A stretch of 64,000 nucleotides of DNA from Lycorma delicatula (lineage: Eukaryota > Arthropoda > Insecta > Hemiptera > Fulgoridae), in contig NC_134463.1 of NCBI RefSeq assembly GCF_047948215.1, positions 52,139,201-52,203,200 of the forward strand, read 5' to 3'. Below, in pieces: positions 50,806-61,399 of the stretch. Under the pieces are notes generated by a model. That model saw only the letters and a program-made list of their open reading frames with translations. It did not search any database and had not been told where the DNA came from. Numbering within the stretch: position 1 is the first letter of the stretch; the number at the start of each line of letters is the position of its first letter. The position numbers and the translations under genes are program-made.

Positions 50806-53800
50806 AAATATATTTTAATAGGTATTTAATAATAGTAATATTTTTATTTATTTGTCACTACTAGTGTATTATTGTAATTCATCGTAAGTCACACGTATTT
50901 TTTCTAATGAGCTGTGATGGATATTGAAAGTTCATTAAAAGTAAATTACATACACTATGTTTATGTTGAATCTTCTACTAAAAAGTGTATATTTCTACAG
51001 AAATTTCTGTTATGTAATGAGTATTGTAGGGTGGATGTTCATTTTGTAAATTATATGGGTTTTTTGATATTTCATTAGTTATCAAATACTCTATTATTTT
51101 TTTTGGATGTAGTTGCAGGTAGGATGTATTATTAACAAACACTAGCAAGATTGGAGTATACGAATTGAAAAATTCTGAAGGAAGGAACGCACCGGTGCCC
51201 GGTGCCCCACCACCTGACGATGACAAATGCATCGTCACTCTCTTCCCCGCTCCTTTGAGCGGTCACCAGATTACAATTGCACGTGATGTTAAATTTGTAA
51301 AATGGGAATGGATTATTTCTACGTCTTAAGTTGTATAAAAAGATATTGTTAATAAGGATCTAATATTAGTATAATATAATTCATATGTCGGTACTGGTGT
51401 ATTATTGCCACTTTTACTAAATCACACGCCTTTTGTTCTAGTGAGATGTCTATAATTACTATAAGTACATTAAACGAATTGACCAAAACCTTGTTTATGA
51501 TGAATCGTCTACTAAAAAGTGTATATTTCTACAAAAATTTCTGTTATGTAATGAGTATTATAGGGTGGAGGTTTAATTTGTAAATTATATGGATTTTTTG
51601 ATATTTCATTAGTTATCAAATGTTCTATTATTTCTTTTGGATGTAGTTGCAGGTAGGATGAATAATTACATTATCAAATACCAGCAAGATTGGGTTATAC
51701 GAAATAAAAAATTCTTAAGAAAGAAACGCACCGTTGCCCGGTGCCCCACCACGTGACGATGACAAATGCATCGTCACTCTCGCCCCCGCTCCGTTGAGCG
51801 GTCACCAGATTTCAGTGGAGCGTGATGTTAAATTTGGGAAATGGGAATGGTTTACTTCAGCGTCTTAAGTTATATAAATTATATTTTAATAGGTAATTAA
51901 TAATGGTAATATTTTTATTTATTTGTCACTACTAGTGTATTATTGTCATTCTAAGTCACACGTCTTTTTTCTAATGAGCTGTGATGGATACTGAAAGTAC
52001 AATAAAAGAAATGACGTAAACTATGTTTATGTTGAATCTTCTACTAAAAAGTGTATATTTCTACAGAAATTTCCGTAGTGGTATGAGTATTGTAAGGTGG
52101 AGGATTCATTTTTAATTATATAGAATTACTGATAATTAAATTTTTGATGAAATGATCTGTTATATTCCTTTGGATGCACTTGCATGGATGAAAAATTTCA
52201 TCATGATCGACTACTAGGATTGAGTTATCAGAACTAAATATGTGTGAAGAAGTGATTGCACCGTTGCCCGGTGCCCCACCACGTGACGATGAAAAATGCA
52301 TCGTCACTCTCACCCCCGCTCCTTCGAGCGGTCACCAGATTAAAATTGGACGTTATGTTAAATTTGTAAAATGGGAATGGATTATTTCTACGTCTTAAGT
52401 TGTATAAAAAGATACTGTTAATAAGGATCTAATATTGGTATAATATAATTCATATGTCGGTACTGGTGTATTATTGCCACTTTTACTAAATCACACGCCT
52501 TTTGTTCTAGTGAGCTGTCTATAATTACTATTAGTACATTAAAACGAATTGACCAAAACTATGTTTATGGTTAATCGTCTTCTAAAAACTGTATGTTTCC
52601 ATATTAATTTCTGTTATGTAATGAGTATTGTAGGGTAGAGGTTCATTTTGTAAATAATATGGATTTGTTGATATTTCATTAGTTATCAAATGCTCTATTA
52701 TTTTTTTTGGATGTAGTTGCAGGTAGGATGAATAATTTCATTAACAAACACTAACAAGATTGGAGTATAAGATTTGAAAAATTCTAAAGAAAGGAACGCA
52801 CCGGTGCCCGGTGCCACACCACGTGACGATGACAAATGCATCGTCACTCTAACCCCCGCCCCTTGGAATGGTTTATTTCTACGTCTTAAGTTTTATAAAA
52901 ATATATTTTAATAGGTATTTAATAATGGTAATATTTTTTTTTATTTGTCACTACTAGTGTATTATTGTCATTCTTAGTAAGTCACGCGTATTTTTTCTAA
53001 TTAGCTGTGATTTATACTGAAAGTACATTAGAACTAAATGACGTAAACTATGTTTATGTTGAATCATCTATTAAAAAGTCTATATTTCCACGGAAATTTC
53101 TGTTATGTAATGAGTATTGTAGGGTAGAGGTTCATTTTGTAAATTATATGGATTTTTTGATATTTCGTTAGTTATCGAATTCTCTATTATTTCTTTTGGA
53201 TGTAGTTGCAGGTAGGATGAATAATTTCATCATCAAATACTAGCAAGATTTGGGTATACGAAATAAAAAATTGTGAAGAAAGGAATGCACCGGTGCCCGG
53301 TGCCCCACCACGTGACGATGACAAATGCATCGTCACTCTCACCCCCGCTCCTTTGAGCGGTCACCAGATTACAATTGGACGTTATTTTAAATTTGTGAAA
53401 TGGGAATGGTTTACTTCTACGTCTTAAGTTATATAAAAAGATATTTTTAATAGGTAGGTAATAATTGTAATATTTTCATTTATTTGTCACTACTAGTCTA
53501 TTATTGTTACTCTTCGTAATTCACACCCCTTTTTTTTTTCTAGTGAGCTGTGGATTATTACTGAAAGAACATTTTAATGAAATGGTCCTAAATTATGTTT
53601 ATGCTCAATCATCTTGTAAAAAATCTCAAGAAAAAATTCTGTTGTGTTATGAGTATTTTAGGGTAGAGTATTAATTTTTAATTATACAGATTTTTTGATA
53701 TGTGATTTGTTATCAAATGCTCTGTTATATACCTTTGGATCTTGTTGCATGGATGAAAAATTTCATCATCACAGACTAGTAAATTGGGTTATCAGAAATA

Positions 53801-54475
53801 AATATGTGTGACGCAGGTATTGAACAGGTGCCTGGTGCCCTACTACGTGACGATGACTCATGCATCGTCACTCTCACCCCTGCTCATTTAAGCGGTCACC
53901 AGTTTACAATTGCACGTGATGTTAAATTTCTGAATTGGGAATGGTTTATTTTACCTGATTTATATAAAATTATATTTTTTAATAAGGATCTATTTTTTTT
54001 AAATTTATTTGTTGCTATTGGTGTAATATTATCACTCTTCATAAGTCACCGGCCTTTTTTCTAAGAGCTGTGTATAATACTGAAAGTACATTACCAAGAA
54101 ATACGCTTAAATTGTGTTTATGGTGATTCATCTTGTAAAAACTATTATATCTCCACAGTTATTTCAGTTATGATATGAGTATTGTGGGGTTCGAGGTTAA
54201 TTTTTATTTTTATGAATTCGTTTTATAGTCTATTTATTGTCAAATGCTGTATTGTATTCTTTTTGATCTAGTCGCAGCGTGAATGAAAAATTTCATCATA
54301 ACAGACTAGTATGATTGAGTAACGGTAATCTGTGAAGTCGGGATTGAAAAGGCGCCCCACTACGTGACTATCACTAGTGCATTGTCACTCTCACTCCCGC
54401 TCCTTTGAGTGGTCACCAGATTACAAATGCACGTGATGTTAAATTTCTTAAACGGGAATGATTTTGTTTTACATC
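50806..54475 (+). repeat. Sat1 array 2, diverged (about 8 monomers)
   Basis: Cores near 51,189, 51,726, 52,259, 52,800, 53,288, 53,826 and 54,350, preceded by a partial monomer from about 50,806. The monomers differ from array 1 and from one another more than array-1 monomers do; for example, one core at 52,850 has lost most of hairpin 2 and the sequence that follows it. Hairpin 1 is well kept (GTGACGATG/CATCGTCAC in most; CTGACGATG at 51,215). The last 1.1 kb is the sister of the right edge of array 1. Confidence 0.9.
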
Positions 54476-54509
54476 ATAGAGAGAGACCATGTGACAGAGG
54501 CCAGATATT

Positions 54510-55190
54510 ATTTTTTGTTAGTTTTCTCCCACAAATCATCTTTTTTGTCTGTCACTAATTCCTTTGAATGTGGTTGATTGGTAAATGAAAAATGCCATCC
54601 TTCATGTGGTCATTCTGTTGTATTGTAGGTATGTAAATTTTTTTTATGTGTGAAAATGTCGTCTACAGAGAGACCACCTATTTTTTGTTGATCTTGTACA
54701 AAAAATCTTCATGTTTTTTGTCACAGATTCCTTTGAATCCAGCATCAGGGCGAATGAAAAATGTCATCTATCACAAGGTCATTTGATGTTTTTGTTTTTA
54801 TGTCAATTCTTTTGTTGGATGTGGACTCAGTCAGTGAAAAAAGTCATCTACAGTGGGACTACGTGTTTTATTGTCAGTCACGTGGCACAAATTATCATGT
54901 TAGTGTGTAGTGACACACTATCCAAAGGAATCAGTGGATTCCTTTGGATCCGGCCTCAGTGTGGATTATAAATATCATCCTCCATGGGGTCAGTCCATTT
55001 TTTTGTTGGTATGTCTATTCTTTTGTTTGATGTGGTCTCGTTGAGTGAAAAGTCATCTACATTGAGGTTACTGATTCCTTTGCATCTGGCCAAAGGTTGG
55101 ATGAGGAATGTCATCCTGCGTGGGATTATTCCATTTTTCTTGTTGGTATGTCACGTCTTTTGATGGATGTGTTCTCAGTGAGTGGTAAAC
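54510..55190 (+). repeat. Sat2 block 3
   Basis: Sister of block 1 (42,736-43,410), with blocks at about 54,559, 54,728, 54,939 and 55,073. It continues further than block 1, whose right part is deleted. Confidence 0.8.
54920..54949. repeat. Perfect hairpin, 13-bp arms, loop AGTG (sister copy)
   Basis: Same hairpin as 43,185-43,214, so the inverted addition predates the segmental duplication. Confidence 0.9.
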
Positions 55191-56040
55191 TCATCCCAGG
55201 AGTGAACACATATGTGTAGGATTATTTCATTTTCACCTACATCCAAGATGAGATGATTTTCACCCTTCCAGAGTTGTGTTAACTGACTAAAAGGATTGTC
55301 AGAGTATTGGTTCATCGTAGATGATCACCGGATGGTTGAAATTTATAACACAATCACGTTAAATCCTTAGTGACAAAAACATGTTATTGTATAAAGACAT
55401 ATGTATATTATCCAATATTCTATTAAGGCGGATTTAATTATTTCAATTTTACATTTTGTATTTATTATACCCCATTATGTCTTGTAATTGTTGTTTTATG
55501 TTTCAATATATAATCAGATATTTTCTTTATACATGTATGGATATGGGACAGATTTATCAGAATGGATTTAAGTGAATGTGGTATGTGTATGCAAATATGT
55601 AAAAATTTACTTCTTATATAGAGGTCATAATATGTACTGAAACAACTAATTTTTACTTATAGTGAAACCTTATAAGCCAGATGTTAACATAATGCATTAA
55701 TATTAAATAGTGTGTAAAGTCTTATATGTGTTTTATTGCATGATGTGTGCACATATAAGGTGGATTATACTTAGCATATGGTTTACGTTCCTGGATGTAT
55801 TTTATATGTATTTAGATCTATAATACTTTATCCCAAATAGAAGTTTAACTACTTTTACATATTTTACACATTCTCTTGCACTAAAATAGGTAAGTGCGAT
55901 CTTTAAAACAGGTACAGTAAAACAGGAAAAACAGAAATAGTGCGATCTTATAGCTTATATTTTATATATATATATATATATACTTGTATAATGATATGTC
56001 ATAGCATTATATATATAAATGAAAGTGTAAAAATTTGTGT
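55191..56040. other. Spacer left of unit C, AT-rich
   Basis: Contains the TTTTCACCTACATCCAAGATG block (about 55,235-55,325), also found at about 47,560 and 59,380. About 390 bp at 55,141-55,530 and about 360 bp at 55,640-55,980 are absent from copy B. A (TA)n run lies at about 55,962-55,982. No gene recognised. Confidence 0.7.
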
Positions 56041-56114
56041 AGCAAGATGCAACTGTATACTACCGTTTATAATCTAATATTACTCATTGTAGGCAGTGAA
56101 AATTTAGCCCACAA

Positions 56115-56172
56115 TCATATTGGGTATGAGTTTCATACCCAATATGAGACATTCAGTGGAATGTCTCATATT
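56115..56172. repeat. Two adjacent hairpins (copy C)
   Basis: Hairpin 1 has 15-bp arms (56,115-56,129 and 56,133-56,147) around loop GTT. Hairpin 2 has 14-bp arms (56,141-56,154 and 56,159-56,172) around loop AGTG. Loop GTT is the reverse complement of the AAC loop in copy B, so hairpin 1 is inverted between the copies. Confidence 0.9.
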
Positions 56173-56416
56173 TTTCATATTTACAAAGAGAAGTTTTATG
56201 TTTCCAACAGTATGCGACTTTCCGCTACGTTCCTTAATTATAAGAAAATACTTTATAATAAGGATTTCTTATTGGTAATCAATTTATACTCATTTATTGT
56301 TACTGGAGTATTATTATAAGTTTATAAAGCTTTCATTGAAATTGATCACTTCTTAAATTATAGTGCAAGAAGTTAATCATTTTAAAGTTGACATTTTTAT
56401 TTTTTTTACGTTTCAG

Positions 56417-56868
56417 GATTTTATTTATGGAACTGTTTTTTATGCAATAGTACCTACTTTGGTTGGCCCGTGTTAAATTTTTGGTGTGAATCAACTGTGT
56501 ATAGCAATGACTTTTTTTTTTCAAGTTGTTCTTAGTAACTTTGGATAAATATTCCACAATATTGGCCTAAACTGTCTGTCTGGTTCTATTTGTCTATACT
56601 ATAACTACTGTAATAAGAATTTAGTAAACGTTGATATCTCCCCCATTCTGTTCCTTTGTTAACTGCCGCTATTTATTCTACTTTAATCCCTTTGGAGTTT
56701 TTCTGCCTACAAAGTCTGATTTCTAGATGTTTTCCAAAATTAGGAAGGAATGGTAATTTGGAATCTATTTAATAATTTGGGAGAGTGGTGTAATCTTTGG
56801 CTTTGTTGAGATGTGATGTTCTGTTGAACCTGAAAATATAATTCTACTTTTACTACTTGTAAAATAAA
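56417..56868 (+). other. Possible 3'-terminal exon remnant (copy C)
   Basis: TTTCAG before 56,417, 19 codons to TAA at 56,474-56,476, and AATAAA at about 56,863. As in copy B the last codon is Cys. No recognised product. Confidence 0.2.
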
Positions 56869-57479
56869 CCATTTTTGCATTCACCATTAGCTGACTTCTA
56901 TTAACCCTCCTTACATACGATACTGGTTGTAGCACCTGACAAGTCCGATGAATGTTGATGAGTGATGTCTCTTATTTCTGGTGAAAATAATGCTGGCTTC
57001 TGGATAACCCGATGTCTTCTTTTGAGGATTACTTTGCACATTTATTCATTTTTCTTAACATATTTGAACACGATCACACACAACAAATTAAAGTTATTTA
57101 TTAATTCAAACAAAATTAATATTTTTAAATCCCTAGTAATGCATTTTGGCTCTTCTAATGATCGTTAAATCAAACACGATTAATATTTTTAATTTAATTT
57201 AATTTTTTTTTTCTCAATCAAAATTTGTTTCCATGGTTTATTTGTTTTTACCTTTAATACACAAAAAAATAATGCAAATTTAAAATAATAAATATTTTCT
57301 ACCCTGTTATAATGATTGATCTGTTACATTAACAAAATTTGATTAAACCATAAATCATATGATTTTGTGTAATGAGCTATATATTTCATGTTTTTTTTAT
57401 TTTATTTTCATAAATCATTTTTTATAAAGTTACAGTTCTTGTAATGTTTGTTAAACTTATATTTGAAGTTCCATGACGT

Positions 57480-57938
57480 TAATATACTCTTTAAGACTTT
57501 GGGGGTTGGCTTCCCATGGCCCTAGCCTTTCCAGCCCTTCTTCCGACTACACTCAGAGCTACAGAACACTACACAAATTACAGCATGCATCCTTACCCAA
57601 CTACACAACAACAGCCTACACTGTTTCTTACATTTGCATTTGATGGTTTTGTGATATCTTACAAAATGCAACTGTAACCTGAGGTGGGAACTATGATGCC
57701 AATGGGTGAGTGGCTGTACATAGTGAGACTCTAGGCACCTGGGTGAACCTAGTTGTATTTAGCTCTAGCTCCAGTATGCGTGCGCTCTGCTGGAGCAATC
57801 TGTTATGTCACCAGTACTTCTGGAACTAAAATTTCAAGTCTAAAAATAACAAATTACAGAAAGAAGAAAAATTTTAACTGCGGTGGAAAAAAATTTGTTT
57901 GTTATTTGATGATGAATACAGAACAAATATTCTATTAG
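57480..57938 (+). pseudogene. LINE-derived stretch with gag deletion (copy C)
   Basis: Equivalent of 1,268-1,709. The ORF1 core seen at 45,569-46,066 is missing; the two sides are joined at CTAAAAATAACAAATTACAG. Confidence 0.5.
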
Positions 57939-57959
57939 CAATTAGATTAAAAACGATTA

Positions 57960-58490
57960 TTGACCAATTTAATCCGATCAAGTATAATTTATGGTTAATC
58001 GTCACAGATTAGTTAGATTGGGTTATGAGAAATGGAAATGTGTGAAGAAGGGATTGAAGAGAGGTGCCCCACCAGGTGACGATGATTGGTGCATCACCAC
58101 TCTCACCCTCTGCTGCTTTCAGCGGTCACCAGATTATATTTGCAAGTGATGATAAAATTCTTAGATAGAAATGGTTTACTTTTATGTGTGACTTTGCATA
58201 AAAACATACTTTATAATAAGGATCTATTATTGGTAATCAATTTGTACTCATTTATCTCTACTGGAGTATTATTATCAGTTTTCTTAAGTCACACCATTTT
58301 TTTTTCTAGTGTGCTGTGGACAATTACTGAAATTACAAAGGAAATGATCTTTAGTTATGTTTATAGTGATTCATCTTGTGAAAAATGTTATTTCTCCACA
58401 GAAATTTCTGTTATGATATGAATATTGTGGGATTGAAATATTCATTTTTATTTTATGTATTGATTTCATAGTTGATTTATACTCATTTAT
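57960..58490 (+). repeat. Diverged Sat1 monomer at the end of unit C
   Basis: Core at about 58,065-58,130. Hairpin 2 is CTGCTG, loop CTTT, CAGCGG (58,110-58,125), with one T-G pair where copy B has T-A and the arrays have C-G. Confidence 0.8.
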
Positions 58491-58504
58491 GCTTGATTGT
58501 TGAC

Positions 58505-59115
58505 ATCCATCTTGGGGTCATTAAATGTGTCTGGTTGTTATGTATTCTTTTGTTGGGTGTGGTCTTGGTGAGTGAAAAAAGTCATATGCGGAGAGAACAC
58601 ATGTGTGTTATTTTGTGTTAATCACCTCCCACAAATCATCTTGTTTGTATGTCACTGGTTCCTTTGAATGTGACGACTGGGTGGATGAACTATGTCATAC
58701 TCCATGGGGTCATTCTGTTGTCTTTTTGGTATGTCAATTCTTTTGTTGGAAGTGGTCTCGGTGAGTGAAAAAATCATCTAGAGTGGGACTACCTCTTTTA
58801 TTGTCAGTCATGTCCCACTAATCATCATGTTAGTGAGTCACTGATTCCTTTGGATCTTGCCCCTGGGTGGATGAAAATGTCATCCTCTGTGGGGTCATTC
58901 CATTTTCTTGTTGGTATGTCTATTCTTTTGTTTGATGTGGTCTTGGTGAGTGAAAAGTCATCTACACTGAGGTCACTTATTCCTTTATATCTGGCAACAG
59001 GTTGGATAAGAAATATCATCCTGCATTGGGTATTCCATTTTTCTTGTTGGTATGTCAAGTCTTTTGATGGATGTGTTGTCGGTGTGTGGAAAACTCATTC
59101 CTGGAGAGAACACTT
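58505..59115 (+). repeat. Sat2 block 4
   Basis: Sister of block 2, with blocks at about 58,659, 58,842 and 58,980. Confidence 0.8.
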
Positions 59116-59580
59116 GTAACTGTGTCAGTCATTTCCCATAGTTCATTAACATAGCTGATGAACCAGTAAGACCCAGTCATTGAATACTGCACTGTTCGTT
59201 AACACTGCAATTTTCCCATGTGTAAGATTGGCTAGTCGTTCCGGTATTATCGTTGAAGTGATCCTCTATTCTCTTCAGAAGGTGTGTATTGTTTTTACAA
59301 ACAGACTTTTGCGTTGAGAATTATTTTTTGTTTTCGTTTTTTATACAGTTTTGGATAGATTAATATGTGTATGTTTTTTTTCATCTTCACCTATATCCAA
59401 GAAGAGATGATTTTCACCCTTTAAGGTTTGTGTTAACTGACTAAAAAGATTTGTGAGAGAGTATTGGTTCATCGTAGATGGCCATTCCCACTGTGTGACC
59501 GAAAGTAATTCCGTACTTTTCTATTAAAAATCGGTAAAAAAATTAATAAAAATGTTTTTCATTATTGGGTATTTTAAAAT
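59116..59580. other. Spacer between Sat2 and transposon 2
   Basis: Sister of 47,331-47,760. It includes about 46 bp (two stretches near 59,253-59,310) missing from the other copy. No recognised gene. Confidence 0.5.
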
Positions 59581-59610
59581 TAGGATGATTCAAAGAAACG
59601 CGAAATTTTA
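59581..59610 (+). repeat. Transposon 2, left terminal inverted repeat
   Basis: AGGATGATTCAAAGAAACG, then CGAAATTT. Inverse of 60,894-60,925 with few mismatches. Confidence 0.8.
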
Positions 59611-59707
59611 AAAATTAAATAACGTTAATGAAAACTTTTTTTAGAAAATGAATTTTATTTCATGTAATTGTACAAATGTTGCCATTTTAGGATACATACA
59701 TTTTAGT

Positions 59708-60812
59708 TTATTTTTTAAAGATGACATCTTCCAGGTGACCTCCTCTTTTGCGTAAACACTCACGAAGTCTCTTCGTTAAATTGTTCATGGTTTGACGTAA
59801 CATCTCAACTGGAATTTCCGCAATTGCTTCTCGGATCTTTGCCTTCAGTTCTTCCGTTGTAGCAGGTCTACTTTGGAACACTTTGCTTTTAAGGAGACCC
59901 CACAAAACGTAATCGCAAGCTGAGAGATCAGGCGATCTGGGAGGCCATCTAATGTCACCATTTCGTGAAATGACACGTTGTCCAAACAATCGGCGTACAG
60001 CTGCCATCGATATTCCAGCAGCATGTGACGTTGCTCCGTCTTGTTGAAACTGTGAAGGCTGTGTTAAGAATTGGTGGAAATCTCTTTTGTTGTTCCACAA
60101 CAAAGGTTTCAAGCACGGCTACGTAATGAGCCGACGTCACTGTAATCGTAAGACCGTTGTCATCCTCAAAAAATAAGGGCCTTATAACACTGTAAGATGA
60201 CATAGCACACCACACGGTCACTTTCTGGCTGTGCAACGGACGCTGGTGTAGCTGCGCAGGATTTTCTTGTGCCCAGTATCTGAAATTTTGCTTGTTAACA
60301 AATCCACTGAGGTGGAAATGCGCTTTGTCTGACATCCCCAGTTCGTGAACAAACTCTTCGTTATCATTTATCTTCTGAAGCATTACATTACAGAATTGTG
60401 CTCGCACAACTGCATCGTTCGGTTTCAGTTCCTGGACGATCTGCAACTTGTATGGATGGTATTGCAGGTCCTTCACTAACATTCTTCGAACACTTGAACT
60501 ATGCAATTGTAAAAATGCTGAGAGACGACGGATTGACCGATGTGGACTTCGTGTGACAGCATCTTGTAAAGCTTGAACATTCTGTGGTGTACGGACGGTT
60601 TGCTCACGGCCTGGATGTTTCTTTTTCATTGCCGAACCAGTTTCCTCAAAATTAGATATCCATGTTTTAATTGCATGTGCTGATGGAACACGGTCGTGCC
60701 GTCCCAGATTAAAATGACGGCGAAATTCTCTACGCGATCCCTCCACACTGTCATTGTTTTTGTAAAACGCTTTGATAGCAAATGCACGTTGCGCACCACT
60801 CCAAGGATCCAT
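59708..60812 (-). pseudogene. DDE transposase pseudogene, copy 2 (one frameshift)
   Basis: Starts at the ATG at 60,812; the frame is also open upstream, but only from a GTG. Residues about 7-60 form a helix-turn-helix region (AFAIKAFYKNNDSVE...HAIKTWISNFEETGS), about 70-120 a second basic one, and Asp162 in GMSDKAHFHLSG is the first catalytic Asp. Near residue 252 (about 60,045-60,060) the frame shifts; the remainder (FQQDGATSH..., WPPRSPDLSACDY...) is open in the next frame to TAA at 59,708. The second and third Asp are separated by 36 residues. Joined, the product would be about 365 residues, normal for the group. Copy 1 has the same frameshift at the same place plus one more. Confidence 0.88.
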
Positions 60813-60893
60813 GACAACTAAATGGCAGGTTAGGTTAGAGAGGCTGGCGCCACTTATCAAGTGGTACCAATCGCCCACGGCTACCAACACAAC

Positions 60894-60925
60894 TTTCGAA
60901 ATTTCCCGTTTCTTTGAATCACCCT
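60894..60925 (-). repeat. Transposon 2, right terminal inverted repeat
   Basis: On the minus strand AGGGTGATTCAAAGAAACG, then GGAAATTTCGAAA. One base closer to the left end than in copy 1 (ACGGG against ATGGG). Confidence 0.8.
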
Positions 60926-61340
60926 TTATTAATAGAATAATTTTTATAGCATGTTTTTTAGTAACTATTACTTTGCAGTCTTCAGAAAATAATTAAAGCA
61001 ATTGCAATTATTAGTTTAAAAATTTCTGCCGTATATAATTACCTAAATCTATTAATATTTAGATTAGATATTCCCCTAGTGCTTGACGATTCAAATAATT
61101 TTCTTTTTATTTAAAAGTAAAAATATAAATAAAACATACATTCGTGTTATGCGGTTGTAAATATAAATGAACCATTTAATAATTTCATTAGTTGGTTACT
61201 TATTCTGAAAATATGATACAAATTATTATAACTATGATGAAAAACATACATAAAACAAGGTAAACATGTGTTGTATGTCTCTTTTTTGTACGGATCGATA
61301 AAATCGTCACGGTTGTCCCAAGCTGGTGGAATATGGGATG
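60926..61340. other. Shared AT-rich flank right of transposon 2
   Basis: Matches 49,109-49,524. No gene seen. Confidence 0.8.
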
Positions 61341-61354
61341 CCCATATTCCACCA
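61324..61354. repeat. Perfect hairpin, 14-bp arms, at the duplication end
   Basis: TGGTGGAATATGGG (61,324-61,337), loop ATG, then the exact inverse complement (61,341-61,354). The sister sequence at 49,508-49,524 has only the left arm and loop and then continues with unrelated sequence. The right arm was therefore added as an inverted copy exactly at the breakpoint. Confidence 0.9.
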
Positions 61355-61376
61355 AGTGGCGCCCAATGTGGGGCGT
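61354..61376 (+). other. Primer-binding-site-like sequence (LTR element trace?)
   Basis: AAGTGGCGCCC followed by AATGTGGGGC resembles the tRNA primer-binding site that follows the left LTR in many insect LTR retrotransposons. A weaker relative (CAAGTGGCGCTTGATG) occurs at about 49,599 beyond the end of the sister copy. I find no LTR or internal genes, so this is only a hint. Confidence 0.25.
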
Positions 61377-61399
61377 CACTTGTCAATATCACTATTGAC

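Larger units (their letters stand above)
56041..58490 (+). repeat. Composite repeat unit, copy C
   Basis: Same order as copy A: paired hairpins (56,115-56,172), Sat1 scrap, exon-like stretch (56,417-56,476, AATAAA at about 56,863), AT-rich DNA, LINE-derived stretch with the 686-bp deletion at about 57,850, and a diverged Sat1 monomer. The deletion shared with A means A and C are closer to each other here than to B, although B and C share the large flanking duplication. Confidence 0.85.
59581..60925 (-). mobile_element. mariner/Tc1-like DNA transposon, copy 2 (dead)
   Basis: Sister of the element at 47,761-49,108, with better preserved ends: left 59,581-59,610 and right 60,894-60,925 share TGATTCAAAGAAACG and then GAAATTT. 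Length about 1,345 bp. Because the flanks on both sides also match copy 1, the two elements are copies made by segmental duplication, not two transposition events. Confidence 0.85.

Noticed and set aside
50537..50818. 93-codon open frame ending in a poly-lysine run
   Set aside because: The lysines come from the (AAG)11 microsatellite and the remainder matches nothing I recognise. The frame runs on into satellite.
60812..60890. Longer transposase start at 60,890
   Set aside because: That codon is GTG and the extra 26 residues do not resemble the family. The ATG at 60,812 begins the family-like MDPW... sequence.
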